56,993 bases of DNA. It comes from Candidatus Omnitrophota bacterium. GTDB taxonomy: Bacteria; Omnitrophota; Gorgyraeia; Gygaellales; JAMWDD01. The notes beneath the pieces are model-generated. The model was not told where the DNA came from, ran no database searches, and saw only the letters and a list, made by a program, of their open reading frames with translations. Where the stretch lies: NCBI GenBank assembly GCA_028717645.1, contig JAQUNK010000006.1, positions 1 through 56,993 on the forward strand, written 5' to 3'. This document shows positions 1 to 8,987 of the stretch, piece after piece; the first letter of the stretch is position 1, and each line of letters begins with the position of its first letter. The position numbers and the translations under genes were made by a program.

Positions 1-2
1 AT

Positions 3-269
3 ATCGCCGCTTCTTTCCAGGCGGCGGTAGTAGATGCCCTTGTTGAGCAGTCTTTTGCTGCCTGCAAAAAGAACCGGATCAATGAGCTTTTTGTCGGCGG
101 CGGAGTTGCGGCTAATGCGTGTTTGCGCGAAAGGCTTATGAGCCTGGGGCACCAAAAGGGTATAAACGTACATTTACCTGCGAAACCGCTTTGCACCGAT
201 AATGCCGCCATGGTCGCAGGATTGGGTTTCCAACTCTTTAAAGGAGGCAGGAATGCTTACGTCCTATAG
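3..269 (+). CDS. tsaD: tRNA N6-adenosine threonylcarbamoyltransferase TsaD, C-terminal fragment (5' end outside window)
   Basis: Frame 3 reads IAASFQAAVVDALVEQSFAACKKNRINELFVGGGVAANACLRERL...LCTDNAAMVAGLGFQLFKGG, typical TsaD C-terminus; stop TAG 267-269. Confidence 0.85.
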   Translation: MAASFQAAVVDALVEQSFAACKKNRINELFVGGGVAANACLRERLMSLGHQKGINVHLPAKPLCTDNAAMVAGLGFQLFKGGRNAYVL

Positions 270-705
270 TATATTTATCCGTCTGTTGTTATCGGTACTG
301 CTCAGCGGCCTGGTCGGCCTGGAACGCCAGCTTCACCGCCGGACCGCCGGTTTAAGGACGCATATTTTGGTCTGTATGGGCTCGTGTTTGATTATGTTGA
401 CATCCCTTTACATTTTTGATATATATAAAGACAAATCCTCGCTTGATCCAGCGCGTATCGCCGCCGGAGTGATCACGGGCATCGGCTTTTTGGGCGCAGG
501 AGCGATCATACGCAGTGGTGAGGCAGTAAAGGGTTTAACTACCGCAGCAAGCCTTTGGATCGTCGCAGGGATAGGTTTGGCCGTAGGCTGCGGTTTTTAT
601 TTCGCTGCAATAATTTCCAGTATCCTTGCTTTGATCGTCCTACTTTTCTTAAGGCACGTCGAAAAATTTGTGTTCGGTAAAGAAGAATCCAATACTACTA
701 ACTAG
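253..705 (+). CDS. MgtC/SapB family membrane protein
   Basis: FIRLLLSVLLSGLVGLERQLHRRTAGLRTHILVCMGSCLIML...RIAAGVITGIGFLGAGAI is MgtC-like; start moved to ATG 253 behind AAGGAGG. Confidence 0.88.
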   Translation: MLTSYSIFIRLLLSVLLSGLVGLERQLHRRTAGLRTHILVCMGSCLIMLTSLYIFDIYKDKSSLDPARIAAGVITGIGFLGAGAIIRSGEAVKGLTTAASLWIVAGIGLAVGCGFYFAAIISSILALIVLLFLRHVEKFVFGKEESNTTN

Positions 706-716
706 GAGGTGTCGTT

Positions 717-1217
717 ATGGCACTGCGCAGAAGAACAGAAGATAAGATTCTGGACGTAGATGCTTCCATGCAGGGGAGCCTGAATTTCAAGGAAGCAGTG
801 AACTTACGCATAAACGGAAAATTCGAAGGGACATTGGAAACAAAAGGTAACCTTACTATTGGAGAAAACGCCGTGGTCCTTGCGGATATTACCGGGGACA
901 ACATTGTTATCGGCGGGAAAGTAAAGGGTAAGGTGATCGCCAAAGAGCGCTTGACGCTTTTACCCACTGCGTTCATGCAGGGGGAGATGATCCCTGCCAA
1001 GCTGAATGTGGCGGAAGGTGCGATCATCGAGGGTACCTGCCATATGTTGCACGATTATTTTAATGCCGAAGAGCTCGCCCGCTACCTGGAAGTGGAATTG
1101 AATTCCATTCTGGAATGGGCCAATAACGGTAAGATCCCTGCGACCAAGGAAGGCAATGATTGGAAATTCGAGCGAAAAGCCATTGATAGCTGGATTATCA
1201 AGGAAAAGGTAAGCTGA
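717..1217 (+). CDS. Bactofilin-domain protein with C-terminal excisionase/MerR-type helix-turn-helix
   Basis: Bactofilin beta-helix repeats (GSLNFKEAVNLRINGKFEGTLETKGNLTIGENAVVLADI...GKVKGKVIAKERLTLLPTAFMQGEM), then NAEELARYLEVELNSILEWANNGKIPATKEGNDWKFERKAIDSWI (HTH_17-like). Confidence 0.82.
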   Translation: MALRRRTEDKILDVDASMQGSLNFKEAVNLRINGKFEGTLETKGNLTIGENAVVLADITGDNIVIGGKVKGKVIAKERLTLLPTAFMQGEMIPAKLNVAEGAIIEGTCHMLHDYFNAEELARYLEVELNSILEWANNGKIPATKEGNDWKFERKAIDSWIIKEKVS

Positions 1218-1250
1218 TCGCGCAGGAAATATTCTTAAACGGGACAAAAA

Positions 1251-1559
1251 ATGGCTGAAAAATTATTGACTATCCGGGACGTGGCCCAGAAATTAGGGGT
1301 GAATGAAAGCGAAGTGGTTAAGCTCGCAGAAAGCGGGCAACTGCCTGCTTACAAGGTGGGAGGGGTGTACCTGCGTTTTAAAAAAGAACAGGTCGAGGCC
1401 TATATGAAATACGCCCGTATCTCCGATAAGCAGCGATTGACCCTGAACGAATATCCTTTCAGGGATAGGCTTGCCGATTTCTTCTATTTCAACGATTTTT
1501 ATATCCTTGCCGGTATCATAATCTTGATCATGCTGGCGGTTATATTCAAGGGAAGTTAG
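1251..1559 (+). CDS. Excisionase-type HTH protein with C-terminal transmembrane helix
   Basis: LLTIRDVAQKLGVNESEVVKLAESGQLPAYKVGGVYLRFKKEQVEAYM, then hydrophobic FYILAGIIILIMLAVIF. Confidence 0.75.
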   Translation: MAEKLLTIRDVAQKLGVNESEVVKLAESGQLPAYKVGGVYLRFKKEQVEAYMKYARISDKQRLTLNEYPFRDRLADFFYFNDFYILAGIIILIMLAVIFKGS

Positions 1560-1563
1560 CTTA

Positions 1564-2229
1564 ATGAGAAAGAAGGGTTTTACCGATCTGGGCTTTGCCA
1601 AGGTCGATGTAGATAGATTCAAACGCCGCGGGTTCCCTGAAGTCGTATATTGCCCGGGTAAGACCAGGGAACAGATAATCGGTATTGTCCGCGAACTTGC
1701 AAGGCACAAGCAGCCACTTTTACTTACCCGTTTGGAAAAAGATGCGTGGTCCGGCCTAAAAAAACATTTTCCCGGATTGGAATATGACCCTCTGGGGAAA
1801 ATCGCCTATCAAGGGAAAAAAACAACTAAAAAAAGAAAAAATCCTGTTTTGTTGATCAGCGCGGGAACCGCAGATATCCCCGTGGCCGAAGAGGCCTATA
1901 TCACCCTGAAGGTGATGGGTGAGAAGGTGATCAAACTTTATGATGTCGGTGTAGCAGGCTCCCACAGATTGGCGGATAACCTGGGCCTTCTAAAAAAGGC
2001 CAGCGTCATTATCGTTGTGGCAGGCATGGAGGGGGCCTTGGCGAGCCTGGTAAGCGGATTAGTCGCTTGCCCGGTGGTTGCTGTGCCTACCAGTTCCGGT
2101 TACGGCGCAAGTTTTTCCGGGCTTTCCGCGTTGTTGACCATGATCAATAGTTGTTCTCCGGGAGTTGCAGTGGTGAATATCGATAATGGTTTTGGTGCGG
2201 GTTATTTCGCTTCCTTAATAAACAGATGA
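1564..2229 (+). CDS. larB: Nickel pincer cofactor biosynthesis protein LarB (AIR carboxylase-like)
   Basis: FPEVVYCPGKTREQIIGIVREL...ISAGTADIPVAEEAYITLKVMGEKVIKLYDVGVAGSHRL...VVAGMEGALASLVSGLVACPVVAVPTSSGYGAS. Confidence 0.9.
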   Translation: MRKKGFTDLGFAKVDVDRFKRRGFPEVVYCPGKTREQIIGIVRELARHKQPLLLTRLEKDAWSGLKKHFPGLEYDPLGKIAYQGKKTTKKRKNPVLLISAGTADIPVAEEAYITLKVMGEKVIKLYDVGVAGSHRLADNLGLLKKASVIIVVAGMEGALASLVSGLVACPVVAVPTSSGYGASFSGLSALLTMINSCSPGVAVVNIDNGFGAGYFASLINR

Positions 2230-2642
2230 AACGTATTGGCATAAAAGAAGCGGAGATCTTTCACGGCCATCTCGGGCCGTATCTGGTCCTGGGCCTTTTG
2301 GCCGGAGAGCTCGCTTTAAAAAATCTAAAATGCAAAAAGTATTTTGGCCTTCAGGTAAAAGTTTGGGGCGTTGATCAGAAGCCCAAGTCCTGCCTTATTG
2401 ACGGCCTGCAGTTATCTACCGGGGCTACTTTCGGCAAGGGAAATATCGCGAAATTCAGCGCTACCCGCATAAAAATAGAAGTTAGTGACTGCATTAATAA
2501 AAAAAAGGCAACCTTACGCCTGAAAAATGATATCGTAAAAATATTGGAAAAGACAAAGACGCACCAGGATGCAGAATCGTTGGCAAAAAAGCTGTATAAG
2601 ACAGCCGGCCTTAAAATATTTAACCTTAAAAATCAGGAGTAA
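2226..2642 (+). CDS. FmdE-like (formylmethanofuran dehydrogenase subunit E family) protein
   Basis: IFHGHLGPYLVLGLLAGELALKNL...DQKPKSCLIDGLQLSTGATFGKGNI; ATGA overlap with larB. Confidence 0.75.
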   Translation: MKRIGIKEAEIFHGHLGPYLVLGLLAGELALKNLKCKKYFGLQVKVWGVDQKPKSCLIDGLQLSTGATFGKGNIAKFSATRIKIEVSDCINKKKATLRLKNDIVKILEKTKTHQDAESLAKKLYKTAGLKIFNLKNQE

Positions 2643-2644
2643 AA

Positions 2645-3973
2645 ATGGCTTTATCCGGACTGGATATTTATAAGTTGCTTCCTAAAACCAATTGCCGCGA
2701 ATGCGGTTTTCCGACGTGCCTGGCCTTTGCCATGCAATTGGCCAAAAAAGCAGTGCCACTGGATAAATGCCCTTATTTAAGCAAAGAGGCAAAACTGGTG
2801 CTGGAAGAGTCGAGCCTGGCACCCATACGCCTGGTGGTCATAGGTAAAGACAAAAAAATCGAATTAGGCAATGAAACCGTTTTGTTCAGGCATGAAGATA
2901 AGTTTTATCATCCTGCGGCCATAGGCTTTATCATCGATGATAATTCAAGCGATAAGGAAATAGACGTTAAGATAAGCAAAATAAACCGTCTGAAATTCGA
3001 ACGCGTAGGCCAGGCCCTAGAAGCCAATCTGGCCGCTATACGCCAAACTTCCGATAAGAAAAGGTTTCTCGATGTAGTGAAGAAAGTTTCGGCCGCTACG
3101 CAGCTGGAACTTGTTTTGATCAGTTCTGATCTTCAGGCGCAGAAAGAGGCCCTGGGTTTGATCGGTGCAAGAAAGCCGTTGCTGCATCCTCAGAGTGCGC
3201 AAAATATCGCGGATTTCGCCAAACTCGCTCTGGAATACAAGACTTCTCTTGTTGTCGCATCGCCCTCGCTGGAGGAGATATCCAATCTGACCAAAGATTT
3301 GAAAAAACAGGGTCTGGAAGATCTGGTTCTGGATACTGCCAGCAAGTCCTTAGCCAAAAAAATCTGGGATCTCACCCAGATACGGCGCCTGGCCTTAAAG
3401 AAAAAAGATCGTTCTTTCGGTTATCCTACGTTGGTTATTGTCGGAGAAAAGGACCCGTATCTACAGGTAGTTGAGGCGGCGGATTATATTGCCAAATACG
3501 CTTCCATAGTGCTCTTAGAGGGGGCAGAGCCCTGGCAGGCCTTAAGCCTCCTGACGCTACGCCAGAATATTTATTCTGATCCGCAGAAGCCGCTGCAGAT
3601 AGAGCCGAAACTTTATCCTATCGGCCAGGCGGATGAAAAATCGCCGGTTTTGGTCACCACTAATTTTTCGCTCAGTTACTACACAGTATTGGGCGAGGTT
3701 GAAGCAAGTAAGACACCATCTTATATCATGAGCGTAAATACCGAAGGTATGTCCGTGCTTACCGCCTGGGCGGCGGAGAAATTTACGCCGGAAAAAATCG
3801 CCAGTTCCCTGGAGGAATTCGGGGTTAAAGATAAAGTTGGTCATAAGCGGATCATCATCCCCGGTTATGTCGCGGTGATGAGCGGAGACCTCGAAGAAAA
3901 ATCTGGCTGGCAGGTTGTTGTCGGCCCTAAAGAGGCGTCTGGCATACCCAGCTTCCTGAAAAACCTGAAATAA
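2645..3973 (+). CDS. acsC: Acetyl-CoA decarbonylase/synthase corrinoid iron-sulfur protein large (gamma) subunit
   Basis: N-terminal MALSGLDIYKLLPKTNCRECGFPTCLAFAMQLAKKAVPLDKCPYLS Fe-S motif and length/architecture of AcsC/CdhE. Confidence 0.9.
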   Translation: MALSGLDIYKLLPKTNCRECGFPTCLAFAMQLAKKAVPLDKCPYLSKEAKLVLEESSLAPIRLVVIGKDKKIELGNETVLFRHEDKFYHPAAIGFIIDDNSSDKEIDVKISKINRLKFERVGQALEANLAAIRQTSDKKRFLDVVKKVSAATQLELVLISSDLQAQKEALGLIGARKPLLHPQSAQNIADFAKLALEYKTSLVVASPSLEEISNLTKDLKKQGLEDLVLDTASKSLAKKIWDLTQIRRLALKKKDRSFGYPTLVIVGEKDPYLQVVEAADYIAKYASIVLLEGAEPWQALSLLTLRQNIYSDPQKPLQIEPKLYPIGQADEKSPVLVTTNFSLSYYTVLGEVEASKTPSYIMSVNTEGMSVLTAWAAEKFTPEKIASSLEEFGVKDKVGHKRIIIPGYVAVMSGDLEEKSGWQVVVGPKEASGIPSFLKNLK

Positions 3974-3977
3974 TGAA

Positions 3978-4028
3978 CCCCGCACCTTTTTTAGAATGGT
4001 GCGGGTGTAAAAATTAAAAGGTGCGGGG
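3978..4028 (+). promoter_or_regulatory. Competing inverted repeats overlapping the start of the acsV-like gene
   Basis: CCCCGCACCTTTT (3978-3990) pairs perfectly with AAAAGGTGCGGGG (4016-4028, overlapping the GTG start) or through its first part with GGTGCGGG (3998-4005). Confidence 0.6.
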
Positions 4029-5956
4029 TGAAGACTTTCAAAATAAAATTTTTTCCCGATAACCTGGAATGTGAGGTTGAGCAGGGTGCGACTATCCTTG
4101 CCGCTGCCATAAAAGCCGGCATACATATCAATTCTGCCTGCGGCGGAGATGGCGTCTGCGGCCGCTGCAAGGTGGTTTTATTAAAAGGAAATGTGGTTGC
4201 CCAGCCTACGGGCCTGCTTAGCTTAGAGGAAAAAAATAAAAATTACTATCTAGCATGTTCAACGTCCGTGCATTCAGACCTGGAAGTAAAAATTCCGCCT
4301 GAGTCCAGGATAGAGCTGGATAAATTAAGTAAAGAAGAACTCGGCCTGAGGTTGAAGGGGCTCTATGCCAAGTCGGAAGAGCAGTTATTCAGCCTTTCCG
4401 CCAAAAGCGAAAAATTATTTCTTCATTCACCGCTCGCCACTAAATTATACCTGGAGTTGCCTGAGCCGACCTTGGATGATAAAGTCAGTGATTTGGACAG
4501 GTTGTATCGTGCGGTGCGTAGCCTTGGCCACACAGACCTGATACAGACGGGCCTGGCAAATATCCGCCAATTGGGAGAATTATTACGCTCATCCGATTGG
4601 AAGGTTACCGTGACTTTGGGCAGGAGAGGCTTAGCGACCGAGATAGTCCTGATCGAGCCGGGGGACACTTCCGATAAAAATTTCGGCATGGCCTTTGATA
4701 TCGGTACGACCACGATCAGCGGCCAGTTGATCAATCTGAAAACCAAAGAGATCGCTGGGACAAGGATCGAATATAATATGCAGGCGGCATTCGGCCCGGA
4801 CGTGATCACGCGCATAATTTTTGCCAAGGACCCGGATGGCCTGGAAAAATTACACCTGGCAGTGGTCGACGGGATGAATGAGATCATCGGTGACCTGGTG
4901 AAAGAAAGCAAGGTAGACCTGAATAATGTTACCTGCGTGCTTTGTGCCGGGAATACCACGATGATACATTTATTGCTCAGGGTCGACCCTTCGTATATCC
5001 GCCGGGAGCCTTATGTGCCGGTGGCTAATTTTATTCCGAATATCCGCGCCAGCGAAGTAGACTTGATGATCAATCCCCGTGGACTCTTGTCTTGCATACC
5101 GGGTGTAGCAAGTTATCTGGGCGGAGATCTTACCGCGGGAGTCCTTTCCTGCGGTATTGACCGGGAAAGCGATTTGAGCCTTTTGATAGATATCGGCACC
5201 AATGGAGAGATCATTCTGGGTAACCGCGATTTTCTGATCGGTTGTGCTGCTTCAGCAGGCCCGGCTTTTGAAGGCTCAGGGGTATCTAGCGGCATGCGCG
5301 CGGCAAAAGGCGCGATACAAAAAGTAAAAATAGAGGCAAAGGATTATTCGGTAAAATATACGACGATCCTCGACGGAAAGCCGCAGGGCATATGTGGTTC
5401 TGGTTATATCGACCTCCTGGCAGAGATGCTGGAAAAAGGGATCATCGAAAAAAGCGGTAAGATCAAAAATATAAATCACCAGCGCGTGCGCCAGGGTGAA
5501 TACGGAATGGAGTTTGTGGTTGTTCCTGCCTTGGAGGCGTCCACCGGTAAGGATATAGTCATTACCGAAGTGGATATCGATAATCTCAAGCGTGCCAAGG
5601 CGGCTATTTATGCTGCGGTCTCGATATTGGTCAGGCATATGGATTTTGAACTCGATGATATAAAGAAAGTTTTTATTGCCGGAGGGTTCGGCGCGTACCT
5701 GGATCTGAAGAATGCGGTCAAAATAGGCTTGCTACCCGACGTGGGCATGGATAAATTTATTTATGTAGGCAATAGTTCTTTGGCGGGTGTGCGCTCGGCG
5801 CTGCTTTCTTGCCAGGCAATGGAAAAGGCCCAGGAAGTGGCCAAGAAGATCACTTATTTTGAATTATCCGTGGATAATAAATATATGGATGAATACATGG
5901 CGGCTTTATTTTTTCCGCATACTGATTTAACCAGGTTTAAGAGCGTTAAGCTATGA
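4028..5956 (+). CDS. acsV: 2Fe-2S ferredoxin/ASKHA-domain corrinoid activation protein (RACo/AcsV-like, DUF4445)
   Basis: N-terminal ferredoxin Cys pattern (CGGDGVCGRCKVVL...YYLACSTSV), then FGMAFDIGTTTISGQLINL and LLIDIGTNGEIILGN. Confidence 0.88.
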   Translation: MKTFKIKFFPDNLECEVEQGATILAAAIKAGIHINSACGGDGVCGRCKVVLLKGNVVAQPTGLLSLEEKNKNYYLACSTSVHSDLEVKIPPESRIELDKLSKEELGLRLKGLYAKSEEQLFSLSAKSEKLFLHSPLATKLYLELPEPTLDDKVSDLDRLYRAVRSLGHTDLIQTGLANIRQLGELLRSSDWKVTVTLGRRGLATEIVLIEPGDTSDKNFGMAFDIGTTTISGQLINLKTKEIAGTRIEYNMQAAFGPDVITRIIFAKDPDGLEKLHLAVVDGMNEIIGDLVKESKVDLNNVTCVLCAGNTTMIHLLLRVDPSYIRREPYVPVANFIPNIRASEVDLMINPRGLLSCIPGVASYLGGDLTAGVLSCGIDRESDLSLLIDIGTNGEIILGNRDFLIGCAASAGPAFEGSGVSSGMRAAKGAIQKVKIEAKDYSVKYTTILDGKPQGICGSGYIDLLAEMLEKGIIEKSGKIKNINHQRVRQGEYGMEFVVVPALEASTGKDIVITEVDIDNLKRAKAAIYAAVSILVRHMDFELDDIKKVFIAGGFGAYLDLKNAVKIGLLPDVGMDKFIYVGNSSLAGVRSALLSCQAMEKAQEVAKKITYFELSVDNKYMDEYMAALFFPHTDLTRFKSVKL

Positions 5957-6708
5957 GTTTTGTCATTGCTTTGGCCGGAAAAGGCGGCACAGGAAAGACG
6001 ACCATTGCCAGCCTTTTGGTGAAGATATTAAAAGAGGCGGACAAGGGTTCTGTCCTGGCCGTAGATGCCGATCCGAACAGTAATTTGGCTGAATTCCTGG
6101 GCGTAAAAGCAGAGCGGACCATCGGTGCGATATTGGATGAGATCGCCGAGAACCCGGACAAGGTACCTAAAGGAATGCCTAAGGACAGGTTCATTGAATA
6201 CGAGGTTGAGAAAGCGCTGGATGAATCCGCCGGCTATGGCATACTTACTATGGGTAGGCCTGAAGGCCCGGGCTGCTATTGCTATGTAAACAATCTTTTA
6301 AGGAATATGGTGGGTAAACTGATCAAGGATTATGATTACGTAGTTATCGATAATGAAGCAGGGCTGGAGCATTTATCGCGCCGCACTATGCGTAATGCCG
6401 ATAGCCTGGTCATCGTTTCTGACCCTACCCAGGCGGGCCTGCGTGCCGCAAAAAGGATATTGGCGTTGGCAGGGGAACTGAAAATAAAGACCAATAAGAA
6501 ATTTCTTCTGATAAACCGCGCGCGTGCTGCGTTTGATGCAAGGAACTTAAAGGGATTTGAGGATGTTGTTTTTTTAGGAGAACTACCCGAGGATGAAGAA
6601 ATATTGAAGTTGAGCCTTAACGGTAGCTCCCTGGCCGGCTTAGATGATCGTTCGGCGGGCCTGGAAAGACTAAAGGAGATGGCAAAAAAGATATGGCAAT
6701 CGAATTAG
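5953..6708 (+). CDS. cooC: CooC/AcsF-type nickel-insertion ATPase
   Basis: Deviant Walker A KGGTGKTT, CYCYVNN CxC motif, VIDNEAGLEHLSRR. Confidence 0.9.
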   Translation: MSFVIALAGKGGTGKTTIASLLVKILKEADKGSVLAVDADPNSNLAEFLGVKAERTIGAILDEIAENPDKVPKGMPKDRFIEYEVEKALDESAGYGILTMGRPEGPGCYCYVNNLLRNMVGKLIKDYDYVVIDNEAGLEHLSRRTMRNADSLVIVSDPTQAGLRAAKRILALAGELKIKTNKKFLLINRARAAFDARNLKGFEDVVFLGELPEDEEILKLSLNGSSLAGLDDRSAGLERLKEMAKKIWQSN

Positions 6709-7634
6709 CTAAAGAAAAATGGTCAGGTGTGATTAATCAGGTCAAGATCGGAGCGGCAAAGGCGATCAGCGTCGGACAAGAGCAGGCACTACCTTTCTTG
6801 CACGAAGAAGGCGGTGCGCCGCATAAGCCGGTAGTGGCTTATGAGGTCTGGGATACTGTTCCGGCTGATTGGCCCGAGGCCCTTATTTCTGCTTACGGCA
6901 ATGTGCTAAAGGACCCGGTTGCCTGGGTAAAGAAATGTGTTACTGAATTTGGCGCGCAGCTGGTTGCAATAAAATTAATTTCTGCACACCCGGATATGGG
7001 CAATAAGAGCGTAGAAGAGATAGCAGCACTGGTAGAAAAAATTAAAAAAGCCGCCGGGGTTCCCTTGATCATTAGCGGTTGCGGGGATAATGCTAAGGAT
7101 AACCTGATCCTGCCTGCCTGCGCCGAGGCCCTTAAAGGAGAGAACTGCCTTATCGGCAGCGTCACACAGGATAATTATAAGACGATCACTGCGGCCTGCC
7201 TGGCTGACGGCCACAGCATTATTGCCGAATCGCCTATTGATATCAACATCGCCAAACAATTGAATATCTTGATCTCCGATATGGGGATGCCCGCAGAACG
7301 CATTGTAATTAATCCTACGGTGGGTGCGTTAGGATATGGGCTGGAATATGCTTATTCTATTATGGAGCGTGCGCGCCTGGCAGCGCTATCGGGCGATAAG
7401 ATGTTAAGCATGCCTTTTATCTGTTTTGTTGGGCAGGAAACCTGGCGTACAAAAGAGGCAAGGGCAACCGAGGAAGAGCTCGCCGGATGGGGCCCGGCCC
7501 TGGAGCGTGGGATCGTCTGGGAGGCATTGACCAGCGCAGCATTTTTGCAGGCCGGTGCGGATATTTTGGTGATGCGCCATCCGAAGGCCATCGATATAGT
7601 AAAGAAAAATATAGAAGAGCTGATGAGGGGCTAA
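6693..7634 (+). CDS. acsD: Acetyl-CoA decarbonylase/synthase corrinoid iron-sulfur protein small (delta) subunit
   Basis: TIM-barrel protein with HKPVVAYEVWDTVPADWPEAL...DMGMPAERIVINPTVGALGYGLEYAYSIMERARLAAL...PFICFVGQETW. Confidence 0.9.
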   Translation: MAIELAKEKWSGVINQVKIGAAKAISVGQEQALPFLHEEGGAPHKPVVAYEVWDTVPADWPEALISAYGNVLKDPVAWVKKCVTEFGAQLVAIKLISAHPDMGNKSVEEIAALVEKIKKAAGVPLIISGCGDNAKDNLILPACAEALKGENCLIGSVTQDNYKTITAACLADGHSIIAESPIDINIAKQLNILISDMGMPAERIVINPTVGALGYGLEYAYSIMERARLAALSGDKMLSMPFICFVGQETWRTKEARATEEELAGWGPALERGIVWEALTSAAFLQAGADILVMRHPKAIDIVKKNIEELMRG

Positions 7635-7635
7635 G

Positions 7636-8424
7636 ATGTTTATTATCGGCGAACTGCTGAACGGGATGTATAAGGAAGTAGGCGAAGCGATCAAGAAAAA
7701 AGATAAATCCGTGATCCAGCGCATCGCCAAAGAACAGGTGGCGCGGGGAGCAGGGGCGCTAGATCTAAATTGCGGCCCGGTTTCCAAAGATCCGGTCCAG
7801 GACATGCAATGGTTGATCCAGGCCGTGCAAGAAGCAGTGGATATACCGCTTTCGCTGGATAGCACTAAAGCAAATGTTATTGCAGAGGGCCTGAAGCTGG
7901 TAAAAAATAAGGCGATCATTAATTCTACTTCTGCGGACGCCGAGAAATTGGAAATATTGGTCCCTTTGGCTATCCAGTACAACGCTTCATTGATCGGCCT
8001 TACGCTGGATAAAAAAGGCGTGCCGCAGGATAAAGACAGGCGCCTGGAATTGGCCGCGCGTATCGTAGCAGATTGCCAGGAAAAAGGATTCCCGGTCGAG
8101 AATTTATATATCGATCCGATCGTGTTGCCGGTAAATGTAGCGCAAAATCAGGCCAGGGATGTGTTGGAGGTATTACGGGAATTTAAGATCATTTCTGATC
8201 CCCCGCCCAAGACCGTTGTGGGCCTAAGCAATGTCTCACAGGGTACTTGTAACCGTAGCATTATCAACCGCACCTTTCTGGCCATGGCCATCGGTGCAGG
8301 GCTTGATGCGGCGATACTCGACCCCTTGGACAAGGAATTAATGAATGTCTTGATCACCTCCGAGCTGATCTTGAATAAGCAGATATATTGTGATTCCTAT
8401 TTAGACGCATACCGCAAGAAGTAA
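7636..8424 (+). CDS. acsE: Methyltetrahydrofolate:corrinoid/iron-sulfur protein methyltransferase
   Basis: Pterin-binding TIM barrel: ARGAGALDLNCGP...PLSLDSTKANVIAEGL...INSTSAD...GLSNVSQGTCNRSIINRTFLAMAIGAGLDAAILDPLD. Confidence 0.9.
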   Translation: MFIIGELLNGMYKEVGEAIKKKDKSVIQRIAKEQVARGAGALDLNCGPVSKDPVQDMQWLIQAVQEAVDIPLSLDSTKANVIAEGLKLVKNKAIINSTSADAEKLEILVPLAIQYNASLIGLTLDKKGVPQDKDRRLELAARIVADCQEKGFPVENLYIDPIVLPVNVAQNQARDVLEVLREFKIISDPPPKTVVGLSNVSQGTCNRSIINRTFLAMAIGAGLDAAILDPLDKELMNVLITSELILNKQIYCDSYLDAYRKK

Positions 8425-8432
8425 CAATAAAT

Positions 8433-8840
8433 ATGGCAGAGAGCATTTTTGATAAAAAGATATTCAGGAACATTTTTAAATTCCATCCTTTGAAAAAAAG
8501 TTTTAGTTACGCTTTCCAGGGGCTGTGGTATATGTTCCTATGCCATCGTAATATGCGCATAATCCTGCTCTCCGGTATCCTGGCCGTTTCGCTCGGCCTT
8601 TATCTGGAGATCACCCGCATTGAATTTATTATTTTATTGGTGACTATCAGCGTAGTGTTTATCGCGGAAATGTTTAATACTGCCATTGAACTGATCATCG
8701 ATATGTTCACCGAGAAATATCATGTTCTGCTTAAGATCATCAAGGATATATCCGCAGGCGTCGTCCTGATCGCCTGCCTTAATGCCGTGGCAGTCGGCTA
8801 TTTTTTGTTCTTTAAGAGAATAGTCTTTATTTTTAAATAA
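8433..8840 (+). CDS. dgkA: Diacylglycerol kinase family membrane protein
   Basis: SFSYAFQGLWYMFLCHRNMRI...FIAEMFNTAIELIIDMFTEKYHVLLKIIKDISAGVVLIA. Confidence 0.85.
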   Translation: MAESIFDKKIFRNIFKFHPLKKSFSYAFQGLWYMFLCHRNMRIILLSGILAVSLGLYLEITRIEFIILLVTISVVFIAEMFNTAIELIIDMFTEKYHVLLKIIKDISAGVVLIACLNAVAVGYFLFFKRIVFIFK

Positions 8841-8884
8841 TTTTACGCTAATATAGTTTGCTGCTGAACTAACAGTAAGCCAAT

Positions 8885-8958
8885 GGTGGCGTAGCTCAGC
8901 CCGGTAGAGCAGGCGGCTCATACCCGCTAGGTCAACAGTTCAAATCTGTTCGCCACCA
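8885..8958 (+). tRNA. tRNA-Met (CAT), no encoded CCA; tRNA-Ile2 (CAT) not excluded
   Basis: Acceptor GGTGGCG/CGCCACC, D-arm GTAGCTCAG, anticodon loop CTCATAC, T-arm AGTTCAAATCT. Confidence 0.88.
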
Positions 8959-8987
8959 CTTTTTCAAGAATAAGCAGTATTAAATAG

